A stretch of 64,000 nt of DNA, from assembly GCA_910584935.1 (NCBI GenBank), contig CAJUDU010000007.1, forward strand, positions 1-64,000, read 5' to 3'. Position numbers and translations under genes: made by a program. This document shows, one piece after another, positions 17,130-25,241 of this stretch (its first letter is position 1; every line of letters starts with the position of its first letter). A model generated the notes under the pieces. The model did no database searches. It saw only the letters and a list, made by a program, of their open reading frames with translations, and was not told the origin of the DNA. The DNA comes from an uncultured Butyricicoccus sp. GTDB taxonomy: Bacteria; Bacillota; Clostridia; Oscillospirales; Butyricicoccaceae.

Positions 17130-17333
17130 ATGGCAAAGCAGTTTAAGGTAACAGAAGTAAATGGCGTCGAAGTTGTTGGCGAAGGCATCGGCTTTGAACG
17201 GATTCGCCGGATTACAGGTTATCTGGTTGGCACGCTTGACCGGTTTAACAATGGCAAGCGCGCCGAAGAACATGACCGCGTCAAGCACGATACCCAGGTT
17301 GGCAGCATCATGGAGGACAGCCGTTCCGCATGA
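17130..17333 (+). CDS. Stand-alone glycyl-radical domain of anaerobic RNR
   Basis: A 67-aa protein matching the last segment of a usual NrdD. Residues 24-34 read RIRRITGYLVG; Gly30, just before Tyr, is the predicted radical glycine, followed by the conserved RFNNGKRAEEHDRVKH. It lies 8 bp after the large subunit gene, which lacks this segment, and its stop overlaps the nrdG start (ATGA). AAGGAG lies 11 bp before its ATG. It should bind the large subunit and receive the radical from NrdG, comparable to the role of YfiD for pyruvate formate-lyase. A sequencing frameshift is unlikely because it has its own start, ribosome site and unique N terminus. Confidence 0.85.
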   Translation: MAKQFKVTEVNGVEVVGEGIGFERIRRITGYLVGTLDRFNNGKRAEEHDRVKHDTQVGSIMEDSRSA

Positions 17334-17830
17334 AACCATTAAAGATTGCTGGCATCGTGCCAGAATCCATTGTAGACGGCCCAGGCGTGCGGTATGCCTT
17401 GTTTGTGCAGGGCTGCCCACATCACTGCCCAGGCTGCCATAACCCGCAGACACATGATTTTTCTGGCGGCACAGAAGTGCCGCCGGAAGCTATCCTTGCT
17501 GAACTGGACAATAGGATTTCAGGTATTACCTTTTCAGGCGGGGAGCCTTTTTGCCAGGCGGAAGCCCTGTCATGGCTTGCCGCGCAGCTAAAAGCGCGCG
17601 GCAAGCATATAACCGCGTATAGCGGTTATACATTTGAGGAATTAACTGCAATGGATGACCCATTTATCCGCGCTTTGCTGGAAAAGCTGGATTTGCTGAT
17701 AGATGGCAGGTTCATATTGGAACAGAAAAGCGTCGAGCTGCACTTCCGTGGCAGCACAAACCAGCGAATATTAGATATGCCTGCCTCCCTTGTGGCAGGT
17801 CAGCCCATATGGGCTGAAAAATATCGATAA
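17330..17830 (+). CDS. nrdG: Anaerobic RNR activating protein (radical SAM)
   Basis: Radical SAM activase that generates the glycyl radical on RNR using S-adenosylmethionine and a [4Fe-4S] cluster. The cluster motif is C29-P-H-H-C33-P-G-C36, and the SAM-binding GGE motif follows (FSGGEPF, about residue 65). Length of 166 aa is typical. It overlaps the glycyl-radical domain gene by 4 bp, which supports direct functional pairing. A terminator follows immediately. Confidence 0.95.
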   Translation: MKPLKIAGIVPESIVDGPGVRYALFVQGCPHHCPGCHNPQTHDFSGGTEVPPEAILAELDNRISGITFSGGEPFCQAEALSWLAAQLKARGKHITAYSGYTFEELTAMDDPFIRALLEKLDLLIDGRFILEQKSVELHFRGSTNQRILDMPASLVAGQPIWAEKYR

Positions 17831-17866
17831 AAAAGGGGGCTGTAAAAAAAACAGCTCCTTTTTTTT
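17829..17866 (+). terminator. Terminator of the RNR operon
   Basis: GGGGGCTGT (17835-17843) pairs with ACAGCTCC (17851-17858), followed by a T8 run. Confidence 0.8.
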
Positions 17867-18046
17867 CATCGTTTGACTTTTTGGCAAATTGGTTGTTGCT
17901 TGCTGATATTTTGTATTTTTTGTTTTGGAGAAAAGATGGTATCAGTCTGGCGCATAGGCGAGATGGGTGAGCTTAAAGCGGGAAGGAAGGCATTGTTTTC
18001 CCTTTGGTATAAACAGCGCAAGACCAGCTTTGGTTTGGATTTGGTA

Positions 18047-18075
18047 TTGTATTTTGAGCGCTGGATTGATATAAT
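18047..18075 (+). promoter_or_regulatory. Promoter of the DivIVA-like gene
   Basis: TTGTAT (18047-18052), 17-bp spacer, TATAAT (18070-18075). No gene was seen in the 270 bp before the coding start. Confidence 0.55.
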
Positions 18076-18139
18076 AGGAGAAAATAAATAAGCACAAAGA
18101 TGCGGACGGCAGCAAATAGGAAAGGACGAGATTCCACAT

Positions 18140-19279
18140 ATGAATGAAACCGAAATCGGGTTCCGCCCTGCCATGCTTGGCGGGTTCCACCGGGACGATG
18201 TCCTCAAATACATCGAAGAAACCGCATATAGTCATAAAAAAGAAATCAATGATTTAAACGAAAAATTAGAAGAAGCGGCTGCGGCACAAAAGGATTTGCA
18301 AAAAAAATGCGATGAAAAATCCGCAGAAAATAAAACGCTGTCAAACCGGATAGCCAAACTCACTGATGAACTGAATCAGGCGAAAGCAGCGCTGGATGGG
18401 CGCGATGATACCCTGAAACAAGCAGAACAACAGGCAGAACAGCACACCGAACAATATCATGACCTCCAGCAGCAATATGAAGCGCTTCAGTCCGAATGCG
18501 ACGAACTGCGCCGCCGGAATGACGCGCTACAAACAACAGCACAAGAATATAACGACCAACGAGATACGCTTGTGACCATAGAAGTAGAAACGCGTAACCG
18601 TGCTGCTGAAATCCAGGAAAACGCGGAAAAACAAGCCGAAATCATCCGCACTGGCGCACGGCAGGCGGCTGAAGCTGTTCGCCAGCAAGCTGCAGAAGAA
18701 GCACAAACCGCTCGCACAGAAGCAGACCATTATGCAAAAAATGTGCGGATGCAGGCGGAACAAGCCCGAAAAGACGCGGATGAATATGCTGCGGAAGCCT
18801 GCGCAGAAGCAGAGGCGGAAAGTGACCGCATTCAGGCGGAAGCAAAAACACAGGCAGAATATATTCTGCAACAGGCACGGGCAGATAGCGAAGCCCAACT
18901 CGAAAAGGCACGGCAGGCACTTGACGCGATGCGGAAGCAGATGGAACAAATGCGGAAACTATGTCAGGATGCTCAGGAAATCCTTTTTCCTGATGATGAA
19001 TTGACGCTTCAGACTGAGCCAAAGCAAACCCCTGTGACTACACCTGACGTAGATGAAACACCAGATGCAGCCTCTCCTGTGCCGCTGCAATCAGAACCGA
19101 TTGCTGATGAACCCATTCCGGAACCAGAACAACATTCTGAACCAGAACACGTGCCAGCCCCAAAATCAGCACCAGAACAGAAAAAAAAACAAATAAAACC
19201 GGAAACCAAACGGGAACATGAAGGGCATCCGACCATGAATAAAGTATTAAACAATTTATTCGGACGGAATGACCGATAA
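18140..19279 (+). CDS. DivIVA-domain coiled-coil protein
   Basis: A 379-aa cytoplasmic protein. Residues 1-35 (FRPAMLGGFHRDDVLKYI) match the membrane-curvature-binding N terminus of DivIVA/GpsB proteins, followed by long coiled coil (about 36-285) dominated by Ala, Glu, Gln and Lys heptads, then a Pro/Glu/Thr-rich linker (about 295-355) and a short basic end. DivIVA proteins mark poles and septa and organise wall synthesis. It is followed by a perfect hairpin at 19283-19309 and then the fumarase subunit gene, so it is probably its own transcription unit. Its exact role in this organism is unknown. Confidence 0.75.
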   Translation: MNETEIGFRPAMLGGFHRDDVLKYIEETAYSHKKEINDLNEKLEEAAAAQKDLQKKCDEKSAENKTLSNRIAKLTDELNQAKAALDGRDDTLKQAEQQAEQHTEQYHDLQQQYEALQSECDELRRRNDALQTTAQEYNDQRDTLVTIEVETRNRAAEIQENAEKQAEIIRTGARQAAEAVRQQAAEEAQTARTEADHYAKNVRMQAEQARKDADEYAAEACAEAEAESDRIQAEAKTQAEYILQQARADSEAQLEKARQALDAMRKQMEQMRKLCQDAQEILFPDDELTLQTEPKQTPVTTPDVDETPDAASPVPLQSEPIADEPIPEPEQHSEPEHVPAPKSAPEQKKKQIKPETKREHEGHPTMNKVLNNLFGRNDR

Positions 19280-19282
19280 TTT

Positions 19283-19309
19283 CACCATTTCCGCCTTTGG
19301 CGGAAATGG
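19283..19309 (+). terminator. Hairpin after the DivIVA-like gene
   Basis: ACCATTTCCGCC (19283-19294) and GGCGGAAATGGT (19298-19309) form a perfect 12-bp stem with a 3-nt loop. There is no T run, so it may be a processing or stabilising element rather than a terminator. Confidence 0.5.
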
Positions 19310-19353
19310 TCGGGGTCTGGGGACAATGTCCCGCCAGAAAGGATTTGATAAGA

Positions 19354-19908
19354 TTGGCGCATTATGATTTGCATACAAATGATTTGAAAGCCATCGCGCC
19401 CAAACTGCGCGCCGGCGATACCGTTACCTTGACTGGTACACTCTATACCGCACGCGATGCAGCCCATAAACGTATCGTTGCTGCTATGGAACAGGGTGAA
19501 CCATTGCCGTTCCCGCTAGATGGCGCGGCAATCTATTATGCAGGACCAACCCCCGCAAAACCAGGACAGGTTATCGGTTCTGTTGGGCCGACAACATCAG
19601 GGCGGATGGACCCCTATTCCCCCGCGCTGCTGGATGCCGGGCTGACCTGTATGATTGGCAAAGGCGTGCGCAGCCCCGCTGTCGCTGATGCCATGGCACG
19701 CAATGGCGGCGTGTATATGGTTGCAATCGGCGGCGCTGGCGCCGTTAAAGCAGCATCCATTCAAGATTTGGAGGTCATTGCCTATGATGATTTGGGCTGC
19801 GAATCCGTAAAACGGCTGACAGTGGAGGGCTTTACCGCCATTGTTTCTATGGACTGTACCGGTGGCAACTTATATGAGGAAGGCATTGCCCAGTACCGTG
19901 CCGTATAA
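19354..19908 (+). CDS. Class I fumarate hydratase beta subunit (fumarase/tartrate dehydratase family)
   Basis: Small subunit of the Fe-S fumarase that interconverts fumarate and malate. Family hallmarks are YTARDAAHKR (about residue 32), YYAGPTP, GPTTSGRMDPY and MIGKG. In two-subunit members the alpha chain carries the [4Fe-4S] cluster and the beta chain completes the active site. I propose a TTG start at 19354, about 10 bp after AGAAAGGA, since no ATG precedes the conserved region; upstream in-frame codons from 19297 lie in a hairpin. No alpha-subunit gene is seen in the window: its neighbours are a DivIVA-like gene and a hydrogenase. Either alpha is elsewhere, or the enzyme uses another partner. 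Confidence 0.85.
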   Translation: MAHYDLHTNDLKAIAPKLRAGDTVTLTGTLYTARDAAHKRIVAAMEQGEPLPFPLDGAAIYYAGPTPAKPGQVIGSVGPTTSGRMDPYSPALLDAGLTCMIGKGVRSPAVADAMARNGGVYMVAIGGAGAVKAASIQDLEVIAYDDLGCESVKRLTVEGFTAIVSMDCTGGNLYEEGIAQYRAV

Positions 19909-19987
19909 AAATTTATGAGAGATTTTGGGAAGCGAGAAGAAACATATTCACCCCTTTATGAAAAAGACGGAGGAATGAGAAAACTTT

Positions 19988-21430
19988 ATGAGGACTTTTG
20001 AAACTGATGTGCAACTGCTGAAATACCGTATTTTAAAAGAAGTTGCAGAACGTGCCTATGAAGGCAACTTGATGGAATCTTATTATGAAATTCCGAAAAT
20101 TATTTCCCCTGGGCCAAAAGCAACCATGCGCTGCTGCATTTACAAAGAACGCGCCATTGCACAGGAACGTGTGCGGCTTGCCATGGGTGGTGACCGCCGT
20201 AACCCAAATGTCATTGAAGTTATCCCGCTGGCTTGTGACGAATGCCCGGTTGAACGCTATACCGTTTCGGAATCCTGCCGCGGCTGTATTTCGCAGCGCT
20301 GCATTAAAAACTGTCCAAAACAGGCAATTTCTAAGGATAAACGCGGTAGGGCAGTCATTGATTCTGAAATCTGCATTGAATGTGGACGCTGTGCAAAAGT
20401 TTGCCCTTATGGCGCAATTACAGAACATGTCCGCCCTTGCGAACGCTCATGTAAAGTTGGCGCCATTAAGATGAATGAGGAGAAAAAAGCTGCAATTGAT
20501 ATTGATAAATGTATTGCCTGCGGCGCTTGTGTATCGGCTTGCCCGTTTGGCGCGGTGATGGATAAATCCTTTATGGGTGATGCCATCAATATTATCCTCA
20601 ACGCAGTTGACCGTTTTGGTGACCGCAACTATAAAGTTGCAGCAATTGTTGCACCGGCAATCGCTTCCCAGTTTGATGACTGCTCACTTGGGCAGGTTGC
20701 CTCTGGCATTCGTGCGCTGGGCATTGATTATGTCGTAGAAGCTGCAATGGGCGCGGATATGGTTGCCGATAAAGAAGCACAGGAACTGGCGGAAAAAGGT
20801 TTTTTAACCTCTTCCTGTTGTCCCGCCTTTGTATCTTACATTGAAAAGCAAATGCCCGAACTGGCAGAACATATTTCACATAACCTGTCCCCAATGGCGG
20901 AAATCGGGCGTTACATCAAAATGAATGCGGATACCCCGCTGAAAACTATCTTCATTGGGCCTTGCACCGCGAAAAAGCAGGAAATAACCCGTCCTACGGT
21001 GGATATGTGGATTGACTGTGTCATCACCTTTGAAGAATTACAGGCAATGTTGGACGCGAAACAAATCAACCTGTCGGAAATGGATGAAACCCCAATCAAT
21101 GACGCGTCTTATTTCGGGCGTGTCTTTGGGCGTAGCGGCGGTTTGACCGAAGCCGTGCTGGAGGTTGCCAAAGAACGCGAAATGGACTTTGAAGTCAAAG
21201 CAGAAGTATGCAGCGGTATTGAAGAATGCAAGGTTGCCTTGCTGAAAGCAAAAGTCGGCAAGCTGAATAAAAACTTCATTGAAGGTATGGCGTGCCCAGG
21301 CGGCTGCGTCAGTGGCGCCGGCAGCCTGACCCATGAACCAAAGAGCAAAATGAAAGTTGACCAGTATGGCAAAAAGAGTGTCCGTGAAACTGTGGCGGAT
21401 GCAATCGGTCAATATAAACTTGAAGAATAA
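19988..21430 (+). CDS. Monomeric [FeFe] hydrogenase (group B-like)
   Basis: Cytoplasmic H2-producing or H2-sensing enzyme, 480 aa. Ferredoxin-type cysteines lie at about 83-115 (CDECPVERY, CRGCISQRCIKNCP), 130-145 (CIECGRCAKVCP) and 175-190 (CIACGACVSACP). H-cluster motifs are TSSCCPAF (usually TSCCPxW), GPCTAKK and EGMACPGGC. The altered first motif and the cysteine-rich N terminus point to the group B/M2f type found in Clostridia. It is cytoplasmic and likely couples to ferredoxin; physiological direction is unknown. HydE, HydF and HydG maturases are not in the window. A GGAGGA lies 13 bp before the ATG. Confidence 0.93.
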   Translation: MRTFETDVQLLKYRILKEVAERAYEGNLMESYYEIPKIISPGPKATMRCCIYKERAIAQERVRLAMGGDRRNPNVIEVIPLACDECPVERYTVSESCRGCISQRCIKNCPKQAISKDKRGRAVIDSEICIECGRCAKVCPYGAITEHVRPCERSCKVGAIKMNEEKKAAIDIDKCIACGACVSACPFGAVMDKSFMGDAINIILNAVDRFGDRNYKVAAIVAPAIASQFDDCSLGQVASGIRALGIDYVVEAAMGADMVADKEAQELAEKGFLTSSCCPAFVSYIEKQMPELAEHISHNLSPMAEIGRYIKMNADTPLKTIFIGPCTAKKQEITRPTVDMWIDCVITFEELQAMLDAKQINLSEMDETPINDASYFGRVFGRSGGLTEAVLEVAKEREMDFEVKAEVCSGIEECKVALLKAKVGKLNKNFIEGMACPGGCVSGAGSLTHEPKSKMKVDQYGKKSVRETVADAIGQYKLEE

Positions 21431-21444
21431 AACCATAACAACTA

Positions 21445-21482
21445 AAAACTGGTGTCTGCTGTATCAAACAGGCACCAGTTTT
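21445..21482 (+). terminator. Terminator of the hydrogenase gene
   Basis: AAAACTGGTG (21445-21454) and CACCAGTTTT (21473-21482) form the stem. Confidence 0.75.
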
Positions 21483-21506
21483 GCTATATGCATTCAGCAA
21501 ATAGAG

Positions 21507-21535
21507 TTGCATTTCATCCATGTATATGGTATAAT
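21507..21535 (+). promoter_or_regulatory. Promoter of the repeat lipoprotein gene
   Basis: TTGCAT (21507-21512), 17-bp spacer, TATAAT (21530-21535). Confidence 0.75.
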
Positions 21536-21586
21536 ACAACCATAACATCAAATTGGCAAAACACTGAAAAAGAGAGAGGTAGACAT

Positions 21587-22132
21587 ATGAAAAATGCAAA
21601 AATACTGTTTTTCACTGCTATATTTGCGTTATCTTTGACCGCTTGCGGCGGCAGCCCATCCACAACGCCGGAGAATGATGAAGCAGAAAAATCTAACATA
21701 TCCACCGGTGTGAATTTGCCTGCGGAAGCAAAACCAGCGGCGTCATCTGATCAGACAACCACTGCGGATGATGGTTCCAGCAAAACAACCCGCAGCAGTT
21801 CTGGCGGCTCAACGAAAAGCGGTTCCGGCAGCACATCCCGCAGTAGCTCCACAAACAGCAGCTCGAAATCTAAATCCAGTGATGATTACACCTTTGAAGA
21901 TTATCTCAAGGATAATGATCCAGAATCGTATGAAAGTTATAAAGACCTTGAAAAAGGTTGGAACTCTGGTTCATGGGATTCCGAAACGGGTTTCTTTGAT
22001 AACGATGATGACGATTCGTTTAAAGAATATCTCAAAGAGAATGATAAAGATGCTTATGAAAGCTATAAAGACCTTGAAAAAGGTTGGAATTCAGGTTCAT
22101 GGGATCCCGAAAATGGTTTCTTTAGCGATTAA
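21587..22132 (+). CDS. Lipoprotein with two tandem repeats
   Basis: Predicted lipoprotein of 181 aa. A type II signal peptide ends in the lipobox LTAC (Cys near residue 20). A Ser/Thr/Lys-rich low-complexity linker follows (about 60-100), then two copies of a roughly 36-residue unit with the core YESYKDLEKGWNSGSWD (about residues 118-134 and 157-173). The repeats are almost identical at DNA level too, suggesting a recent duplication. The ATG at 21587 is preferred over an in-frame codon at 21452 because it follows AGAGAGG and starts a signal sequence. The family is unknown to me; function cannot be assigned. Confidence 0.75.
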   Translation: MKNAKILFFTAIFALSLTACGGSPSTTPENDEAEKSNISTGVNLPAEAKPAASSDQTTTADDGSSKTTRSSSGGSTKSGSGSTSRSSSTNSSSKSKSSDDYTFEDYLKDNDPESYESYKDLEKGWNSGSWDSETGFFDNDDDDSFKEYLKENDKDAYESYKDLEKGWNSGSWDPENGFFSD

Positions 22133-22142
22133 ATAAAAAAAG

Positions 22143-22184
22143 AAATGCCTTTCCATCTAAAATAACAGGTGGAAAGGCATTTTT
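22143..22184. terminator. Bidirectional terminator, lipoprotein gene and purine operon
   Basis: AAATGCCTTTCCA (22143-22155) pairs with TGGAAAGGCATTT (22170-22182), with A and T runs on both sides. It closes converging units. Confidence 0.8.
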
Positions 22185-22190
22185 CGATTC

Positions 22191-22712
22191 TCACATTTTG
22201 GGCAGTAAATCCTGTTCCAGCGCCGCATCCAGCGGTATACCGGAAAATCCAACAGAGGCAAGCCCATCAATAAACCGCGTCACAGATGCCATCAAAAGGG
22301 AGATATTATCCGCGATAAACATAATATTTTTTTCCAGCTCAAGTGACCCGTCAAGTAATGTTGTATGCTTTAAATAGACTTGTCCTGCATCGGCAAAGAA
22401 TCCAAAATGCCCCAATGCACAGAAATCATTGCAGTATTCACAAGCACTGTGCATTTGTTTATGATACATCTCAGGCACACCCATAAACAAGGTGACAAAA
22501 AATTGCAGCAGTCCGGAATCTTCTCCTGGCAGCGCAATCGGGATAAAACAGGTTTCTATCGTCACATCTTTTTGTACCTTGCCCTGCCGCATGGCTTCAC
22601 AGCGCAATAAAGTTGGCGCGCCTTCCTTTTGCATGACTTCCGCACGAAACCCATTTTGACTCAAAACATCCGCCATACAGGATAAAATTTGATTTTGCTG
22701 TTCGGTTTTCAA
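22191..22712 (-). CDS. YbjN-like protein, last gene of the purine operon
   Basis: Soluble protein of 173 aa with the alpha-beta arrangement of the YbjN/type III secretion chaperone-like fold: an N-terminal helix, then strands including GHFGFFADAGQVYLKH, then a long C-terminal helix. The assignment is by pattern only. The start is a TTG at 22712, 9-10 nt after GGGAGGG; no ATG fits. It begins 20 bp after the purD stop on the same strand, so it is probably co-transcribed with purine genes, though no metabolic link is obvious. Confidence 0.6.
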   Translation of the reverse strand: MKTEQQNQILSCMADVLSQNGFRAEVMQKEGAPTLLRCEAMRQGKVQKDVTIETCFIPIALPGEDSGLLQFFVTLFMGVPEMYHKQMHSACEYCNDFCALGHFGFFADAGQVYLKHTTLLDGSLELEKNIMFIADNISLLMASVTRFIDGLASVGFSGIPLDAALEQDLLPKM

Positions 22713-22732
22713 CGAAAATAGCCCTCCCTTTT

Positions 22733-23983
22733 TTATTTCACACCAATATCTGTACGGTAATGTGCCTTGTCAAAATGGATTTTGCTGACATCCGCATAGG
22801 CTTTGCGGATTGCTTCATCCAGTGTTGGCGCGGTTGCGGTCACGCCAAGCACACGCCCGCCAGCCGTCAGCATTTTGCCATGTTCCAGCTTTGTGCCCGC
22901 ATGGAATACAAAGGAATCTGTTACTGCATCTAATCCAGTAATTTCTTTGCCCTTTTCATAGGACTTGGGATAACCGCCAGATGCCATACATACACAACAC
23001 GCCGCATTATCTGCCCAGTTGATTTCCATTTCATCCAGTTTGCCGTCAATGATCGCATTAAAAATATCAAATAAATCTGAATCCAACCGGCTGAGCACAG
23101 CTTGGGTTTCCGGGTCACCAAACCGCGCATTATATTCAATCACTTTTGGCCCTTTTGGCGTCAGCATCAATCCAAAGTATAATACGCCTTTGAATGGGCG
23201 TCCTTCCTGTGCCATTGCTGCAATGGTCGGCTTAAAGATGGTATCCATACAAACCTGTGCAATCTCATTGGTATAATATCGCGACGGCGAAAATGCACCC
23301 ATACCACCAGTATTTGGCCCCTCATCATGGTCATAAGCACGCTTATGGTCTTGGGCAGAGGGCATAGTTTTTAGGTGGACGCCATCGGTAAACGCAAGGA
23401 CGGATACTTCCGGTCCTGTCAAATATTCCTCAATAACAACCCTTGCACCTGCGCCGCCAAATACACCGCCATCTATCGCGTCCTCTGCCGCGTGGACGGC
23501 TTCTTCTACCGTCATGGCAACTGTAACACCCTTGCCAAGCGCTAAACCATCGGCTTTCACGACAATTGGCGCACCTTTTTGCCGGATATATGCTACGGCA
23601 TCCGCAGAATTGTCAAACACTGCATATTCTGCCGTTGGGATATGGTATTTCTGCATCAAATCTTTGGCAAAGGATTTTGACCCTTCAACGATTGCCGCGT
23701 TTTTGCGCGGCCCAAATGCACGAATACCTTTTTCTTCAAGCGCATCCACCATGCCAAGGGCAAGCGGGTCATCAGGTGCAACCATGACCAAATCCGGCTT
23801 TTGCTGTACCGCAAAAGCCACCATTTTTTCAATATCTGTCGCTTTGATATCCACACATTCCGCTACAGACGCAATGCCGCCATTGCCTGGCGCACACCAA
23901 ATCTTATCTACTTTTGGGCTTTTCGCTAACGTTACACAAATTGCGTGTTCCCGTCCGCCGCCGCCGACCACTAAAACTTTCAT
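22733..23983 (-). CDS. purD: Phosphoribosylamine-glycine ligase (GAR synthetase)
   Basis: Second step of purine synthesis: ATP-dependent ligation of phosphoribosylamine and glycine. It is an ATP-grasp enzyme of 416 aa. The N-terminal GGGGREHAI, the ATP-grasp segment KADGLALGKGV and the C-terminal motif YNARFGDPE are typical. The start is the ATG at 23983, 7 nt after GGAGG; the upstream in-frame codon at 24046 is inside the spacer. It is the last clear purine gene in the operon. Confidence 0.97.
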   Translation of the reverse strand: MKVLVVGGGGREHAICVTLAKSPKVDKIWCAPGNGGIASVAECVDIKATDIEKMVAFAVQQKPDLVMVAPDDPLALGMVDALEEKGIRAFGPRKNAAIVEGSKSFAKDLMQKYHIPTAEYAVFDNSADAVAYIRQKGAPIVVKADGLALGKGVTVAMTVEEAVHAAEDAIDGGVFGGAGARVVIEEYLTGPEVSVLAFTDGVHLKTMPSAQDHKRAYDHDEGPNTGGMGAFSPSRYYTNEIAQVCMDTIFKPTIAAMAQEGRPFKGVLYFGLMLTPKGPKVIEYNARFGDPETQAVLSRLDSDLFDIFNAIIDGKLDEMEINWADNAACCVCMASGGYPKSYEKGKEITGLDAVTDSFVFHAGTKLEHGKMLTAGGRVLGVTATAPTLDEAIRKAYADVSKIHFDKAHYRTDIGVK

Positions 23984-24047
23984 AATAATCCTCCATTTGT
24001 ATGTGAGAAAAGGGCGGAATTTTTCCCGCCCTTTTCTGGCTGCCATA

Positions 24048-25223
24048 TTAATGATGAAACAGGCGAATGCCCGTAAAGCTCATCACCATATTATATTTAT
24101 TTGCAGTTGCAATCACATGGTCATCCCGAATGGAACCGCCTGGTTGAGCAATAAATTCCACACCGGATTTCCGTGCCCGCTCAACATTATCCCCAAATGG
24201 GAAAAATGCGTCAGAACCAACTGTCACGCCACGGTTTTGGGCAATCCAATTCTTTTTTTCCGCTGGGGTGAGCGGTTCAGGTTTGGATTTGAAAGACTGC
24301 TGCCATACGCCATCGGCTAAAATATCTTCATATTCATCTGAAATATAGATATCAATCGCATTATCCCGGTCAGGGCGGCGGATACCCTCCACAAATTGCA
24401 GCCCTAATACCTTGGGATGCTGCCGCAAAAACCAGTTATCCGCCTTATTGCCAGCCAAACGGGTGCAGTGGATACGGCTTTGCTGTCCAGCGCCAACCCC
24501 AATGGTTTGCCCATTTTTCACATAGCAAACCGAATTGGATTGGGTATATTTGAGGGTGATTAAGGCAACGACCATATCCAGCGCGGCTTTATCCGGCAAA
24601 TTTTTATTTTCTGTCACAATGTTTGACAGCATTTCGCGGGTGATTTTTAAATCATTATGCCCCTGTTCAAAAGTGATGCCAAATACATCCCGCTGTTCCA
24701 GCGGTTTTGGCACATAATCCGGGTCGATTTCCACTACATTATAATTGCCTTTGCGCTTAGTTTTTAGGATGTTCAGCGCTTCTTCAGTATATCCCGGCGC
24801 AATAACGCCGTCAGACACTTCTACCGCCAACAGATGGGCAGTATCCGCGTCACAGATATCGCTAAGCGCTGCCCAATCGCCATAGGAACACAGACGGTCT
24901 GCGCCGCGTGCCCGTGCATAGGCGCACGCAATGGGGGAAAGCGCGCCTTCCGCTTCCACAAAATACATCGCTTTATCGGTTTGGGTGAGCGGATAACCAA
25001 GCGCTGCCCCTGCTGGGGAAACGTGTTTAAACGATGCCGCCGCACACCAGCCGGTTGCTTCTTTCAGTTCGCGCACAAGCTGCCAGGCGTTAAACGCATC
25101 CAGAAAATTGATATAACCCGGCTTGCCATTGAGCACACGGATGGGCAGTTCGCCTTCCGTCATGAAAATACGGGAAGGTTTCTGATTGGGATTACAGCCA
25201 TATTTGAGTGATAACTCCTGCAT
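24048..25223 (-). CDS. AICAR transformylase without the IMP cyclohydrolase domain
   Basis: Adds a formyl group from formyltetrahydrofolate to AICAR. The 391-aa protein covers only the transformylase half of PurH: it opens with LKYGCNPNQ, contains ASFKHVSPAG, and has the catalytic Lys/His region (SFKHVSPAGAA) and the C-terminal QPGGSIRDDHVI. The N-terminal MGS-like cyclohydrolase domain of standard bifunctional PurH is absent. The final step is taken by the neighbouring PurO-like gene. Start at 25223 has AAGGAG 5 nt upstream. The stand-alone form is known in several Clostridia. Confidence 0.93.
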   Translation of the reverse strand: MQELSLKYGCNPNQKPSRIFMTEGELPIRVLNGKPGYINFLDAFNAWQLVRELKEATGWCAAASFKHVSPAGAALGYPLTQTDKAMYFVEAEGALSPIACAYARARGADRLCSYGDWAALSDICDADTAHLLAVEVSDGVIAPGYTEEALNILKTKRKGNYNVVEIDPDYVPKPLEQRDVFGITFEQGHNDLKITREMLSNIVTENKNLPDKAALDMVVALITLKYTQSNSVCYVKNGQTIGVGAGQQSRIHCTRLAGNKADNWFLRQHPKVLGLQFVEGIRRPDRDNAIDIYISDEYEDILADGVWQQSFKSKPEPLTPAEKKNWIAQNRGVTVGSDAFFPFGDNVERARKSGVEFIAQPGGSIRDDHVIATANKYNMVMSFTGIRLFHH

Positions 25224-25241
25224 GGTGACTCCTTTCCCGGC

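Noticed and set aside
17035..17333. Frameshift breaking nrdD near its end
   Set aside because: The small ORF has its own start, ribosome site and a distinct N terminus, and both flanking genes are in good frame; a natural split is more likely.
23514..24320. Long antisense ORF (268 codons) over purD
   Set aside because: It lies inside purD and the AICAR transformylase gene on the other strand, has no ribosome site and no protein-like pattern.
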